Source: Parapedobacter defluvii (GTDB lineage Bacteria > Bacteroidota > Bacteroidia > Sphingobacteriales > Sphingobacteriaceae). From it: a DNA stretch of 64,000 nucleotides. Shown piece by piece: positions 46,028 through 55,382 of the stretch. The stretch covers positions 62,001 to 126,000 of the forward strand of contig NZ_BMIK01000008.1 of assembly GCF_014642075.1 (NCBI RefSeq), in the 5' to 3' direction. The position numbers and the translations under genes are program-made. The first letter of the stretch is position 1. Every line of letters starts with the position of its first letter. The notes beneath the pieces were generated by a model. The model saw only the letters and a list, made by a program, of their open reading frames with translations. It was not told where the DNA came from and made no database searches.

Positions 46028-46059
46028 TTGCGATCTTTACGAAGGGTTAGTTATCTTTG
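46028..46059 (+). promoter_or_regulatory. Predicted promoter of the rightward glycosyltransferase run at 46127
   Basis: TTG at 46028-46030, a 21-bp spacer and TATCTTTG at 46052-46059 match the Bacteroidota promoter well and precede the ATG by 67 bp. Confidence 0.58.
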
Positions 46060-46126
46060 ACTGCACTTGTCGCTTGTTTTTACGGTTGAGTAGCAATTGC
46101 TGACACCGGGACGTTATACAACTGTA

Positions 46127-46939
46127 ATGGGTAAAACAACAAAAAAAATAAAACACTTTATACGCTATCATATACAATACTATTATATCCACGCTTTTAA
46201 TAAGCTGGTAGGTATGCAACGGAAAAATCCCTTAACTATTCCGGTTATTATTATAAACTTTAATCAACTCACCAATCTGAAGAATTTGGTAACATTTCTT
46301 CAGGATAGAAAACTGAAAAACATTGTTATCATAGATAACAACTCAAGTTACCCTCCCCTTTTAGATTATTATGAAACGATAAAGAGAACCGTTACGGTAG
46401 AAATCATGCCGGAAAATTATGGCCATATGGTTTTTTTCGAGCATGAACAGCTACAGCAAAAATATGGACAGGGATATTATGTGATCACTGATCCGGATAT
46501 TTTACCCAATCCGAAGCTTCCTTCCAATTTTATGGAAGTTATGTTAAAGAAAATGGATAAATACCACTTCGGAATACAAAAAGTAGGATTTGCCCTGGAA
46601 ATTGATACCATTCCGGACTATTTTCCGCTAAAAGAAAAAGTATTAAACTGGGAACGGCAGTATTGGACAGACGAATTGGAAAAGGACGTATTCCATGCAG
46701 ACATTGATACGACCTTTGCGCTCTACAAGCCAAAGTATCCATCAAAATTTAACGCAAAAATGAGGCGGTTTTATGAAGCCATCCGGCTTGGTGGAAACTT
46801 CACCAGTAAACACATGGGTTGGTATCTTGATCCGAAAAACCTTTCGGAAGAACAGCGTTATTACATGCAAACATCCTCGGAATCCGCCTCGTGGAAATTT
46901 GACGAGGATGGTAATCTGGATAGCCCATCTACCTATTAA
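46127..46939 (+). CDS. GT2-like glycosyltransferase (AT-rich gene)
   Basis: A 270-residue protein with a basic N-terminus and a GT-A-like core: IPVIIINFNQLTNL, IVIIDNNSSYPPL and YYVITDPDILPNP in the DxD position. The C-terminal half differs from the other GT2 enzymes. The gene is clearly AT-richer than its flanks, suggesting transfer. A TTG start at 46097 is possible, but ATG 46127 fits the promoter at 46028-46059 and the family start. Confidence 0.82.
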   Translation: MGKTTKKIKHFIRYHIQYYYIHAFNKLVGMQRKNPLTIPVIIINFNQLTNLKNLVTFLQDRKLKNIVIIDNNSSYPPLLDYYETIKRTVTVEIMPENYGHMVFFEHEQLQQKYGQGYYVITDPDILPNPKLPSNFMEVMLKKMDKYHFGIQKVGFALEIDTIPDYFPLKEKVLNWERQYWTDELEKDVFHADIDTTFALYKPKYPSKFNAKMRRFYEAIRLGGNFTSKHMGWYLDPKNLSEEQRYYMQTSSESASWKFDEDGNLDSPSTY

Positions 46940-46948
46940 TGATAACCG

Positions 46949-47752
46949 TTGCAAACGAATAACAAATTGAAAACAAACCATCAATTATCCATCATTACGG
47001 TCAATCTTAACAATAAAGAAGGGCTTTCAAAGACATTGGCATCCATTGCTAATCAATCTTGTCAGGACTTTGAATACATTGTAATAGATGGTTCCTCTAC
47101 CGACGGAAGTGTAGCGTTAATGCAGAATACTTCTTTTATCGACAGGTGGATTTCGGAAAAGGACACGGGAGTATACGATGCAATGAACAAAGGCATCGCA
47201 TTGGCAACAGGCAGTTATTTGCTTTTTCTCAACAGCGGCGATCAGCTGTTCGATCATACGGTTATTGAAAATGCAATGCCGAAACTTACGGGGGAGGCCA
47301 TTATTTACGGTAACCTAAAGCAAGTATGGACCGATACGTATAGGATCCATTATTTTCCTGAAAAATTGACGTTTGGGCATTTTTTGAACCAAACAATCGG
47401 ACACCTTTCTACCTTTATCCGCAGCGATTTATTTGAAAAATATGGATTATATGAAACCGAATACAAAATTGTCGCTGACTGGGCCTTTTTTACCAAAGTT
47501 ATCGTAAAGGAAAACGTGTCTGTTAAGTATATCCCCGACGTTGTTGGTACATTCGATATGAATGGGATGAGCTCCGATCCGGTAAATTTTGAGCAAATTA
47601 ACCGCGAACGCCGGCAATTTCTGCGGAAGCATTTTGGGCGTTTTCTCGACGACTATGAACAGCACGAACACACACTGCAAATCCTGAAAAGGATACAATC
47701 ATCGAAAGGATTTCGTTGGTTGAAAGCGTTGGGTGTGAAAAAGTTTCAGTAG
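46949..47752 (+). CDS. GT2-family glycosyltransferase with a TTG start
   Basis: A 267-residue GT2 enzyme: LSIITVNLNNKEGL, YIVIDGSSTDGS, YDAMNKGIALATGSY and LFLNSGDQL are typical of the WcaA/colanic-type GT2 group. There is no ATG near the start; TTG codons at 46949 and 46967 are the candidates. It lies 9 bp after the previous gene and shares its AT-rich composition. Confidence 0.88.
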   Translation: MQTNNKLKTNHQLSIITVNLNNKEGLSKTLASIANQSCQDFEYIVIDGSSTDGSVALMQNTSFIDRWISEKDTGVYDAMNKGIALATGSYLLFLNSGDQLFDHTVIENAMPKLTGEAIIYGNLKQVWTDTYRIHYFPEKLTFGHFLNQTIGHLSTFIRSDLFEKYGLYETEYKIVADWAFFTKVIVKENVSVKYIPDVVGTFDMNGMSSDPVNFEQINRERRQFLRKHFGRFLDDYEQHEHTLQILKRIQSSKGFRWLKALGVKKFQ

Positions 47753-47919
47753 TTAAACCTGTTCAGAAAAGCAACGCCCGTTGGCGGTGATGCATGTCCG
47801 AATGATTTGCTGTACGAACTCAATATTATGTAATTTTCGCGTTGCAAACCTTCCCTTTGGCCTGTTGTTTGTGCCCCTATTAAGCAGAATTCACCAAATT
47901 GCTTTTGTGAGGACGAGTA

Positions 47920-48927
47920 TTGCAAGCGAAAAAAACAGTATTGGTGGGTATCTACTCCTTAGACCGCGTCGGCGGTGCGGAGTTGTATACCTGTGATCTC
48001 ATCAAACAATTAAAACAGCGAGACGATGTAGATGTGGAGTTCTTTGCCATGGTACAAGGGAGGTTGTCCGACTATGTCAGGAATGAACTTGGTGTACGTC
48101 ATTTGAGCAAAGAACGTTACGACTTGATCCTTACCACGCACAATGTTACCGTAGACGCATTGCGTGGAAAAGGTCCGATTATCCAAATTTGTCATGGTGC
48201 GATCCTTGAGCTGGAATTTCCCTCGATATATGCAGATTATCACGTAGGAATTTCCAGAGAAATATGCGATAGTTTAGATAGCAAGGGCTTCCCAAACCGA
48301 TTGGTGCTTAATGGGCTTGACCTGGAGCAAAAGCGGCCGATGACCCCTCCCAATGAACAGTTAAAGAAGGTGCTGTCGCTTTGTCAAAGTGAGGAGGGCA
48401 ACGCAATGTTGCAGAATGTGTGCAACAAATTAGGGTTGGAATTCGTGTCGTTCCACAAGCATATAAACCCGAATTTCACAATTGAACGGGAAATCAATAA
48501 AGCCGATATGGTGGTGGGGATTGGGCGTTCCATCTACGATGCAATGGCCTGCGGCCGTCCATGTGTCGTCTTTGACTATCGGGTGTACAACGGCAACAAA
48601 GGGGATGGGTACCTGTATCCGGACTTATTTAATTCGTTTGTGCAGGCTAATTGTTCCGGTCGTTTCCGGAATCATATATATACGGAAAACGAGTTGGCAG
48701 CAGAATTTGAAAAGTATAATGCCTGTGACGGCGAACGCCTTCGAGAAATCGCTGAAGAGAAACTGGATGTTGTGGCATCTGCCGATGTCCTGCTGAATAT
48801 ACTCGACCGAATATCGCCTGAGGTAAAACAAAAGAAAAAACGTCGTATTTTCAAGGCGGAATTTAAACGCTTTCGCAAATCATTTAAGCGAGGCCTCAAG
48901 AAAATGGTAGGTATACGCACCGTTTAA
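47920..48927 (+). CDS. GT-B (GT4-like) glycosyltransferase with a TTG start
   Basis: A 335-residue protein with a glycosyltransferase GT-B layout: N-terminal VLVGIYSLDRVGGAELYT, then IQICHGAILELEF, and a C-terminal nucleotide-sugar site approximated by VGIGRSIYDAMACGRPCVVF. The donor Glu pattern is not canonical. The first possible start is TTG 47920, with no nearby ATG. It closes the main glycosyltransferase cluster; the tail after about residue 300 is strongly basic, perhaps for membrane contact. Confidence 0.8.
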   Translation: MQAKKTVLVGIYSLDRVGGAELYTCDLIKQLKQRDDVDVEFFAMVQGRLSDYVRNELGVRHLSKERYDLILTTHNVTVDALRGKGPIIQICHGAILELEFPSIYADYHVGISREICDSLDSKGFPNRLVLNGLDLEQKRPMTPPNEQLKKVLSLCQSEEGNAMLQNVCNKLGLEFVSFHKHINPNFTIEREINKADMVVGIGRSIYDAMACGRPCVVFDYRVYNGNKGDGYLYPDLFNSFVQANCSGRFRNHIYTENELAAEFEKYNACDGERLREIAEEKLDVVASADVLLNILDRISPEVKQKKKRRIFKAEFKRFRKSFKRGLKKMVGIRTV

Positions 48928-48978
48928 GGGTGAACTTTGTAAATGTCCGATGGGCATGATTATTGTAACCATTTTCCC

Positions 48979-49476
48979 ATGGCTAGGGATTTGTTCGTGA
49001 TCAGACATGCAAAATCAGATTGGAGCTTCGACGTCAGCGACTTCGATCGGCCCCTTAACACGCGCGGATTTACGGACGCCCCGAAAATAGCGGAACGATT
49101 GAAGGCATACGCGACCAAGCCAGAATTGTTGGTGAGCAGCCCTGCAAAACGAGCTTTGACTACTGCGCAATTATTTGCAAGCCAATTAGAAATACCGATT
49201 GGTGCCATCCAAACCGATGCCCGTATTTACGAAGCGTTGCCCGCAACCCTGCTGAAGGTCATTGGTGAGTTTGACGATCGCTACCACAGTGTTGCCCTTT
49301 TCGGGCATAATCCGGGGCTTACGTTGTTAATCAACTACCTTACCGATGAGCAGATTTATAATCTCCCCCCATGTGGATTGGTACATATCCGGTTCGATAG
49401 CGCTGACAATTGGGCGTCCATTAGCGGCGGCTTAGGCAGTCAGCTATGGTTTACCTACCCGAAGCAGGAAGCATAG
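48979..49476 (+). CDS. SixA-like histidine phosphatase
   Basis: A 165-residue histidine-phosphatase-superfamily protein. LFVIRHAKSDW holds the catalytic RHG-type motif with nucleophile His10, and ALFGHNPGLT carries the second catalytic His. Members like SixA remove phosphate from phosphohistidine or small substrates. The frame runs 12 codons further upstream, but ATG 48979 begins the domain. The physiological partner is unknown. Confidence 0.88.
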   Translation: MARDLFVIRHAKSDWSFDVSDFDRPLNTRGFTDAPKIAERLKAYATKPELLVSSPAKRALTTAQLFASQLEIPIGAIQTDARIYEALPATLLKVIGEFDDRYHSVALFGHNPGLTLLINYLTDEQIYNLPPCGLVHIRFDSADNWASISGGLGSQLWFTYPKQEA

Positions 49477-49516
49477 CGCATCCCATAAAAAATAAAAAGC
49501 TTACCTTTACCTCCAC

Positions 49517-51523
49517 ATGGCTAATCGGCTCCATAACGAAACGTCCCCCTATCTGTTGCAACATCAGCATAATCCCGTTGAGTGGTATCCCTGGGGAGAG
49601 GAAGCATTAGCGAAAGCCCGTGCAGAAAACAAATTAATTATTGTCAGCATCGGCTATTCAGCCTGTCACTGGTGCCATGTGATGGAGCGCGAAAGTTTTG
49701 AGGACGAAGACATCGCTGCGGTGATGAACCGGTATTTCGTATCCATCAAAGTAGATCGCGAAGAGCGGCCGGATATCGACCAGCTTTACATGATTGCAGT
49801 GCAACTCATGACCAACCAAGGAGGATGGCCGCTCAACTGCATTTGCTTGCCGGACAGTAGACCGATTTATGGAGGCACCTATTTCAGGCCGGCCGACTGG
49901 AAAAACGTACTCCTGCAGCTGGCCGAAATGTGGCGGGAACAACCGGAGGTGGCAATAGATTATGCGCAACGGCTCACCGAGGGCATCCAGCAGAGTGAAC
50001 AACTGCCGATAAGCAGGATTCCCGAAACCTATAGCTTACCCGATTTGGAAGCCATTGTCTCGCCGTGGCGGCGCCTTTTTGACAAGGAGGAAGGTGGGCA
50101 TAGACGCGTACCTAAATTCCCCATGCCCAACAATTGGTTGTTTTTGCTGCGGTATGGTGTGTTGACAAAAGATCCTGAAATCATAGAACAGGTACATCTT
50201 ACCTTACGGAAGATTGCTTCCGGAGGTATTTATGATCATGTAGGAGGAGGATTTGCGCGGTATTCGGTGGATGGCCGGTGGCATATCCCGCATTTTGAAA
50301 AGATGCTCTATGACAATGCTCAATTGGTCAGCCTGTATACGGAAGCATGGCAGCACCGGCCTACTGAACAGTATAAACGGGTGGTAACCGAAACACTGGA
50401 ATGGGTGCAGCGCGAAATGACCAGTCCCCAAAGGGGGTTTTACTGTGCACTAGATGCCGACAGCGAGGGAGTAGAAGGAAAGTTCTATACCTTCCAAAGG
50501 GCTGAAATTGAGCATGTATTGGGTGAAGATGCCGAATTATTTATTCGCTACTTTGGAGTTACCGAAACCGGAAACTGGGAAGAGGAACATACGAACGTGC
50601 TGAAAATCGATGTCGATGCAGACAAAATGGCACAAGAAGCGGGTTTTTCCGCCGAGGAATGGAGTACTTATCTAGCAGCGGGCAAACAAATGCTGCTAGA
50701 TTACCGAAACAAACGGGTGCGACCGGGCCTGGACAATAAGCAGCTGACCTCTTGGAATGCATTGATGCTTAAAGGGTTTGTTGATGCATTTCGCGTATTT
50801 GATGTATCGGAGTACCTAGATTGTGCGTTGAACAACGCAGCATTTATCCGTCAATACCTCTATGCCGATGACGGAGGGCTGTTGCATCAACCGGCGACAA
50901 ATGGTAAGTTACTTAGGGGGTTTCTGGATGATTATGCTTTTTGCCTAGAAGCCTATGTCGCACTCTATGAAGCGACGTTTGACGAAACCTGGTTGTACGA
51001 AGCAAAACGTTTATTGAATTACGTGCTGGATCATTTTTATGACAGACCGACCACTTCATTCTACTACACTTCGGCGCTTGCCGAACAGCTTATCGCCCGT
51101 AAGCAAGAGGTAATGGATAATGTCATCCCATCTTCCACTTCAAGTATCGTAAGATCACTGAATAGGTTGGGCCTGATTTTTGACGAGCAGCGGTATACGG
51201 ATGTTGCCTCACAAGTATTGGCCAATGTTGTTCCGCAGATGGCCGCATATGGCTCGGCATATTCCAACTGGGCAATTCAGTTACTAGAAGAGGTGTTCGG
51301 TTGTTATGAAATACTAATTACCGGACCAGGATGGCAGATGATACGGCGGGAATTGGATACTGCCTACATTCCCAATAAATTAATTTTGGGCGGAACAAAT
51401 GAAGGCCTTCCTTTGTTAACAGGAAGGGTAAGGGATACGGTCCAGGCGTATGTGTGCCACGGTAAAACATGCAGCCTGCCTGTTGACAACGTCGACGCAT
51501 TATTGCAATTAATTACACAATGA
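49517..51523 (+). CDS. DUF255/YyaL-like thioredoxin-domain protein
   Basis: A 668-residue cytoplasmic protein. The N-terminal DUF255 thioredoxin-like domain includes [14 protein letters not shown] and the redox motif C50-H-W-C53 (SACHWCHVM). The rest has the six-hairpin glycosidase-like helical fold, with [14 protein letters not shown] and [14 protein letters not shown]. The family is widespread but its substrate is not established. It is followed by a SlyD-like isomerase gene. Confidence 0.93.
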   Translation: MANRLHNETSPYLLQHQHNPVEWYPWGEEALAKARAENKLIIVSIGYSACHWCHVMERESFEDEDIAAVMNRYFVSIKVDREERPDIDQLYMIAVQLMTNQGGWPLNCICLPDSRPIYGGTYFRPADWKNVLLQLAEMWREQPEVAIDYAQRLTEGIQQSEQLPISRIPETYSLPDLEAIVSPWRRLFDKEEGGHRRVPKFPMPNNWLFLLRYGVLTKDPEIIEQVHLTLRKIASGGIYDHVGGGFARYSVDGRWHIPHFEKMLYDNAQLVSLYTEAWQHRPTEQYKRVVTETLEWVQREMTSPQRGFYCALDADSEGVEGKFYTFQRAEIEHVLGEDAELFIRYFGVTETGNWEEEHTNVLKIDVDADKMAQEAGFSAEEWSTYLAAGKQMLLDYRNKRVRPGLDNKQLTSWNALMLKGFVDAFRVFDVSEYLDCALNNAAFIRQYLYADDGGLLHQPATNGKLLRGFLDDYAFCLEAYVALYEATFDETWLYEAKRLLNYVLDHFYDRPTTSFYYTSALAEQLIARKQEVMDNVIPSSTSSIVRSLNRLGLIFDEQRYTDVASQVLANVVPQMAAYGSAYSNWAIQLLEEVFGCYEILITGPGWQMIRRELDTAYIPNKLILGGTNEGLPLLTGRVRDTVQAYVCHGKTCSLPVDNVDALLQLITQ

Positions 51524-51562
51524 TAACTGGGGCATTGTATGTCCCTCAATTTTAAAACAAAG

Positions 51563-52060
51563 ATGACTATTGAACCCAACAGCGTTGTTACGCTGACCTA
51601 CAAACTCCACACCGTGGAAAATGGAGAAAGAACATTCGTTGAAGAAGCTGGCCGGGACAATCCCCTGGACTTTCTGTTCGGTGTGGGCATGATGCTGCCA
51701 AAATTCGAAGAAAATATTGCCGGGCTTGAAGCCGGAGACACGACCGACTTTGAGCTGGCCGCAGAAGATGCATATGGCGAAATTAATGAGCAGGCAATTG
51801 CTACGCTGCCCATTGATATGTTCAAGGAAAGTGGTGTTCCCGCCGTGGGGCAGATTCTACCTTTGCAGGATAACCAGGGGAATCAATTCCGGGGTAAGGT
51901 GACCGAGGTAAGCCCGGAAGTGGTAGTGGTTGACCTGAATCATCCAATGGCGGGTCAAAATCTGCATTTTTCCATTGAAGTATTATCCGTACGTGAAGCA
52001 ACGGCAGATGAATTGGCACACGGCCATTCGCATGGTCCAGATGGCTCGCATCATCACTAA
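51563..52060 (+). CDS. SlyD-like FKBP-type peptidyl-prolyl isomerase
   Basis: A 165-residue peptidyl-prolyl isomerase/chaperone. The split FKBP domain (VTLTYKLHTVENGE, then LPKFEENIAGLEAGD) surrounds an insert-in-flap domain, as in SlyD. The C-terminus is His-rich (HGHSHGPDGSHHH), suggesting nickel or other metal binding. An alternative start is ATG 51539. Convergent with mnmD across a 3-bp gap. Confidence 0.93.
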   Translation: MTIEPNSVVTLTYKLHTVENGERTFVEEAGRDNPLDFLFGVGMMLPKFEENIAGLEAGDTTDFELAAEDAYGEINEQAIATLPIDMFKESGVPAVGQILPLQDNQGNQFRGKVTEVSPEVVVVDLNHPMAGQNLHFSIEVLSVREATADELAHGHSHGPDGSHHH

Positions 52061-52063
52061 TTA

Positions 52064-52738
52064 TTAAATTTTAATGGCTCGGAGCATTTCTCTCTTACCG
52101 GGTGCTCCGGGCACTTTTTCGACCGTAAAGCCCAGTTCCCTCAGCGTTCGTTTCAAATGTCCTGTGATGGCATAAGTTACAAATACGCCCTCCGCTTTCA
52201 AAAAGCCGGCAACGTGCTGTAACGTTTCCGCTGTCCACATTTCCGGTTGCCGAACTGCGGCAAACGCATCGAAATACAAAATGTCAAACCGTTTATCGGT
52301 AGTAAACTGTAATATTTCCTGGTGTATGCCGGTTAGCAGGCAATCCGCGGCTAACGTTTGTGTGTTGTGCCAGCTATCCGTATACTGCGCAAGAAAAGAA
52401 TACCATAAGCTGGATGATATATACTGTCCATAGCCGGTCTGTGCAACCATTTCTGCCGATAGCGGGTAGGCTTCAACGCCTACATAGTCAAGCTGAACGT
52501 CGACTCCCGCACAATAGTCGGCACTCAACAAAAAATTGAGCCCTGTACCCAGTCCGATTTCCAGCACGGACACCGCTTTCGGGTGGTTCAACTCCAAAAA
52601 ATAAGACAATCCCATGCCGACAAAAACATGCTTGCTTTCCTGTACTGCACCATGCCGGGAGTGGTAGTGCTCGCCGATTCCGGCATGATACAGGGTTTTC
52701 GAACCGTCGCCCGTGATCACGAATGACTTAATATCCAT
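52064..52738 (-). CDS. mnmD: tRNA (mnm5s2U34) methyltransferase MnmD
   Basis: A 224-residue SAM-dependent methyltransferase equivalent to the N-terminal half of MnmC; it makes the last methylation of the wobble uridine of some tRNAs. The SAM motif VLEIGLGTGLN and the family signature DAFAAVRQPEMW are visible. No oxidase domain follows, as in stand-alone MnmD. Its start overlaps the end of rarA by 11 bp, so the two are co-transcribed. Confidence 0.9.
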   Translation of the reverse strand: MDIKSFVITGDGSKTLYHAGIGEHYHSRHGAVQESKHVFVGMGLSYFLELNHPKAVSVLEIGLGTGLNFLLSADYCAGVDVQLDYVGVEAYPLSAEMVAQTGYGQYISSSLWYSFLAQYTDSWHNTQTLAADCLLTGIHQEILQFTTDKRFDILYFDAFAAVRQPEMWTAETLQHVAGFLKAEGVFVTYAITGHLKRTLRELGFTVEKVPGAPGKREMLRAIKI

Positions 52739-54008
52739 ATTTGTCTTTCCAGTTTTGCCGTAATTTTTCGCGTAGTTTTTCCTCGGCAGGATTTTTTCCC
52801 GGATCATAAAGTTTCGTGCCGCTCAGACTGTCAGGCATAAACTCCTGACTTACAAAATTTCCTTCGTAATCGTGGGCATACTGATAATCTTTTCCGTAAT
52901 TCAACTGTTTCATCAGTTTAGTTGGGGCATTGCGGATGTGCAATGGAACAGACAAATCGCCCGTCTGCTTAACCAGGGCCTGTGCCTTGTTAATGGCTTG
53001 GTAAGCAGCATTGCTTTTGGCGGATGATGCCAGGTACGTAACGGTCTGCGAAAGGATAATGCGGGATTCGGGCCAGCCGATCACATTCACCGCCTGAAAG
53101 CAATTATTGGCAAGCAGCAGTGCATTCGGATTGGCGTTGCCGATATCCTCCGAGGCAAGAATAAGTAACCTACGGGCGATAAAGAGCGGGTCTTCCCCAC
53201 CTTCAATCATACGGGCCAGCCAATACACCGCCGCATTCGGATCGCTACCCCGGATGGATTTGATAAAGGCCGAAATGATGTCGTAATGCTGTTCACCCGT
53301 CTTATCATAGATAGCCATGTTTTGCTGTACCTGCTTGAGCACAAAGTCATTGGTGATTTCCAGGGGTTGTTCTCCCGCAGCATTCACCACCAATTCAAGT
53401 ACATTCAGCAGCTTGCGGGCATCGCCGCCTGAGAGCCGCAGTAAGGCTCCGTATTCTTTTACGGTAACGGACAGTTTGCTGAGGTATTGATCCTCCGATA
53501 ATGCCTTGTCAATGATGCCCACCAGTTCGTCTTCCGTTAAATGTTCCAGTACGTACACCTGGCAGCGGGAGAGCAAGGCGGAGATGACTTCAAAGGAAGG
53601 ATTTTCGGTCGTTGCTCCGATCAGCGTAACCAATCCTCTTTCCACGGCACCCAACAAGGAATCCTGTTGCGATTTCGAAAAGCGGTGTATCTCGTCGATG
53701 AACAGGATGGGTTGCTCCTGTTGAAAATTTTGGAGCTGTTCAGCCTTATCAATTACTTCCCGTACATCTTTTACGCCCGAGTTGATGGCGCTGAGGCTGA
53801 AAAAGGTTCGCTTTAGCTGCTTGGAGATGATAAAAGCCAATGTGGTTTTGCCAACACCCGGTGGCCCCCAAAGAATCATGGAGGGAATGTTGTTTTGCTG
53901 AATAGCGTTGCGCAACACAGCCCCTTCACCGATGATGTGCTGTTGTCCTACGTAGTCTTCAATCGTCGTGGGGCGCATACGCTCCGCCAAGGGAATCCGT
54001 GTTGCCAT
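52728..54008 (-). CDS. rarA: Replication-associated recombination protein A (AAA+ ATPase)
   Basis: A 426-residue MgsA/RarA/WRNIP1-family ATPase acting at stalled replication forks. Walker A is GPPGVGKTT, Walker B is LFIDEIHRFSKSQQD, and the sensor region is LIGATTENPSFEV; the C-terminal oligomerisation domain follows (YWLARMIEGGEDPLFIARRL). ATG 54008 is preferred to a TTG four codons upstream. A consensus promoter ends only 9 bp before this ATG, so the mRNA leader would be very short. Confidence 0.95.
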   Translation of the reverse strand: MATRIPLAERMRPTTIEDYVGQQHIIGEGAVLRNAIQQNNIPSMILWGPPGVGKTTLAFIISKQLKRTFFSLSAINSGVKDVREVIDKAEQLQNFQQEQPILFIDEIHRFSKSQQDSLLGAVERGLVTLIGATTENPSFEVISALLSRCQVYVLEHLTEDELVGIIDKALSEDQYLSKLSVTVKEYGALLRLSGGDARKLLNVLELVVNAAGEQPLEITNDFVLKQVQQNMAIYDKTGEQHYDIISAFIKSIRGSDPNAAVYWLARMIEGGEDPLFIARRLLILASEDIGNANPNALLLANNCFQAVNVIGWPESRIILSQTVTYLASSAKSNAAYQAINKAQALVKQTGDLSVPLHIRNAPTKLMKQLNYGKDYQYAHDYEGNFVSQEFMPDSLSGTKLYDPGKNPAEEKLREKLRQNWKDKYGY

Positions 54009-54017
54009 ATTTTTTAG

Positions 54018-54048
54018 CAAAAATAATTAAATTGCTCGGTGTACGCAA
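54018..54048 (-). promoter_or_regulatory. Predicted promoter of rarA-mnmD
   Basis: On the minus strand TTG (54046-54048), 20 bp and TATTTTTG (54018-54025) give an ideal Bacteroidota promoter. It lies immediately before the rarA ATG at 54008. Confidence 0.58.
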
Positions 54049-54162
54049 GTCAAAAAAGTCGATTGAGCCTCCATAACGGCGGACGGAAACGTAACAGGAT
54101 TGTGAGGTTATGTAGAAAAGTGAGGAAGAATTCTTATCTTAGTGCGCAGATTGGAATTTTAT

Positions 54163-55299
54163 ATGAAGTTAAAACAAGGGCTGTTTACCCACGTTATATG
54201 CTTTTGTTTCTTTTTGTGCGGTGTATTGAATTGCGGTTTTGCCCAGCAGCACGCGGATTTCTCCGGCGTGGTATCCAAATATGACAGTACATTTCGGGGA
54301 ATAGGCCCCCCGGTCTATTTTCTCCCACCGCCGAAGTCAGCGGAGGAATTGCTGGATGATCGCTACGCCGAAAAGGAAATTGATTCAGCGATGGTGGAAG
54401 AATATGTCAGTAGAATGAAATATTACCACCGATTAGACATGACCGGAAACGGTCGTGTGTTGGCAAAATACATACCCGTTGCCGAAACCCAGACTTCCAG
54501 TATCGAAGGCAAACTATTGATGGAAATAGATCGTACAGGTGCGGTCGAACGGGCGGGAATACAGGCTGATACGGAAAATCGTTTGGCCATGGAATACGTT
54601 GCATTGGGGGCATTTGATTTGGCTGTTGAGTTTTTCGAAAAGGCAATGAAAGCCAAACAGGCGGCCGGTAACCAATTCGATTGGGAAACGATAGCACATA
54701 ATCTTGCCGTAACATACGAGTATTTGGGACAACTGGATAAAGCACATGCCTTACGTCAGCAATTGTACGACCGGGCGGTCAAGAGCGGGAGCACTGCACG
54801 GCAGGCTGAAGCGCTCATGGAGCTGGCGCTCGTAAAGGCTAAAATGGGGTTTTCACCCGAAGCGGAGCGGGATATTATTCGCAAAGTAGTGCCGTTGTTC
54901 CGCAGGGCAAAAGATGAAGCTGGCCGTGCTTCTGCTTATCGCACGTTGGCCGATATCTATACCCTCCAACACAAATACCCTGAAGCCCAATGGTTTTTGG
55001 TGCAGGCCAAGACGATCGTTGACAAAGAGGGTATCATGGATCAGCTCCCCGAAATCATCTTCAACCTGGCGGAAACAAAGAAGCATTCGGGCAATCCGCG
55101 GGTGGCCATTGAAGAGTACAAAGTAGCAGACGACCTGGCAAAAAAAGATCATATCATGGGAATGCAGCTGGCCATTCAGGATGCACTGGGAAGCTTGTAC
55201 CATCAAGCGGGCGACTACAATGGGGCAGCCTCGGCACTCAACCGATATGACACACTCAAAAATATCCTGTTCAAAGGGGAGAAACCTGTGGATAACTGA
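54163..55299 (+). CDS. Exported TPR-repeat protein
   Basis: A 378-residue protein with a signal peptide (about 28 residues, ending CGFAQ) and a mature part made of tetratricopeptide-like helices (for example AMEYVALGAFDLAVEFFEKA and TVYEY-like repeats with spaced small and aromatic residues). It probably acts as a periplasmic scaffold. The frame extends 7 codons upstream to an earlier ATG (54142). It precedes the tail-specific protease by 83 bp. No specific function can be assigned. Confidence 0.82.
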   Translation: MKLKQGLFTHVICFCFFLCGVLNCGFAQQHADFSGVVSKYDSTFRGIGPPVYFLPPPKSAEELLDDRYAEKEIDSAMVEEYVSRMKYYHRLDMTGNGRVLAKYIPVAETQTSSIEGKLLMEIDRTGAVERAGIQADTENRLAMEYVALGAFDLAVEFFEKAMKAKQAAGNQFDWETIAHNLAVTYEYLGQLDKAHALRQQLYDRAVKSGSTARQAEALMELALVKAKMGFSPEAERDIIRKVVPLFRRAKDEAGRASAYRTLADIYTLQHKYPEAQWFLVQAKTIVDKEGIMDQLPEIIFNLAETKKHSGNPRVAIEEYKVADDLAKKDHIMGMQLAIQDALGSLYHQAGDYNGAASALNRYDTLKNILFKGEKPVDN

Positions 55300-55382
55300 C
55301 ACCACCGGGAAACAAAATGAGAGGCAAGGGTGTACTATAGATTAGCAGTTTTTTGATTAAATTTAGCGGCTTAATTAAGAAG

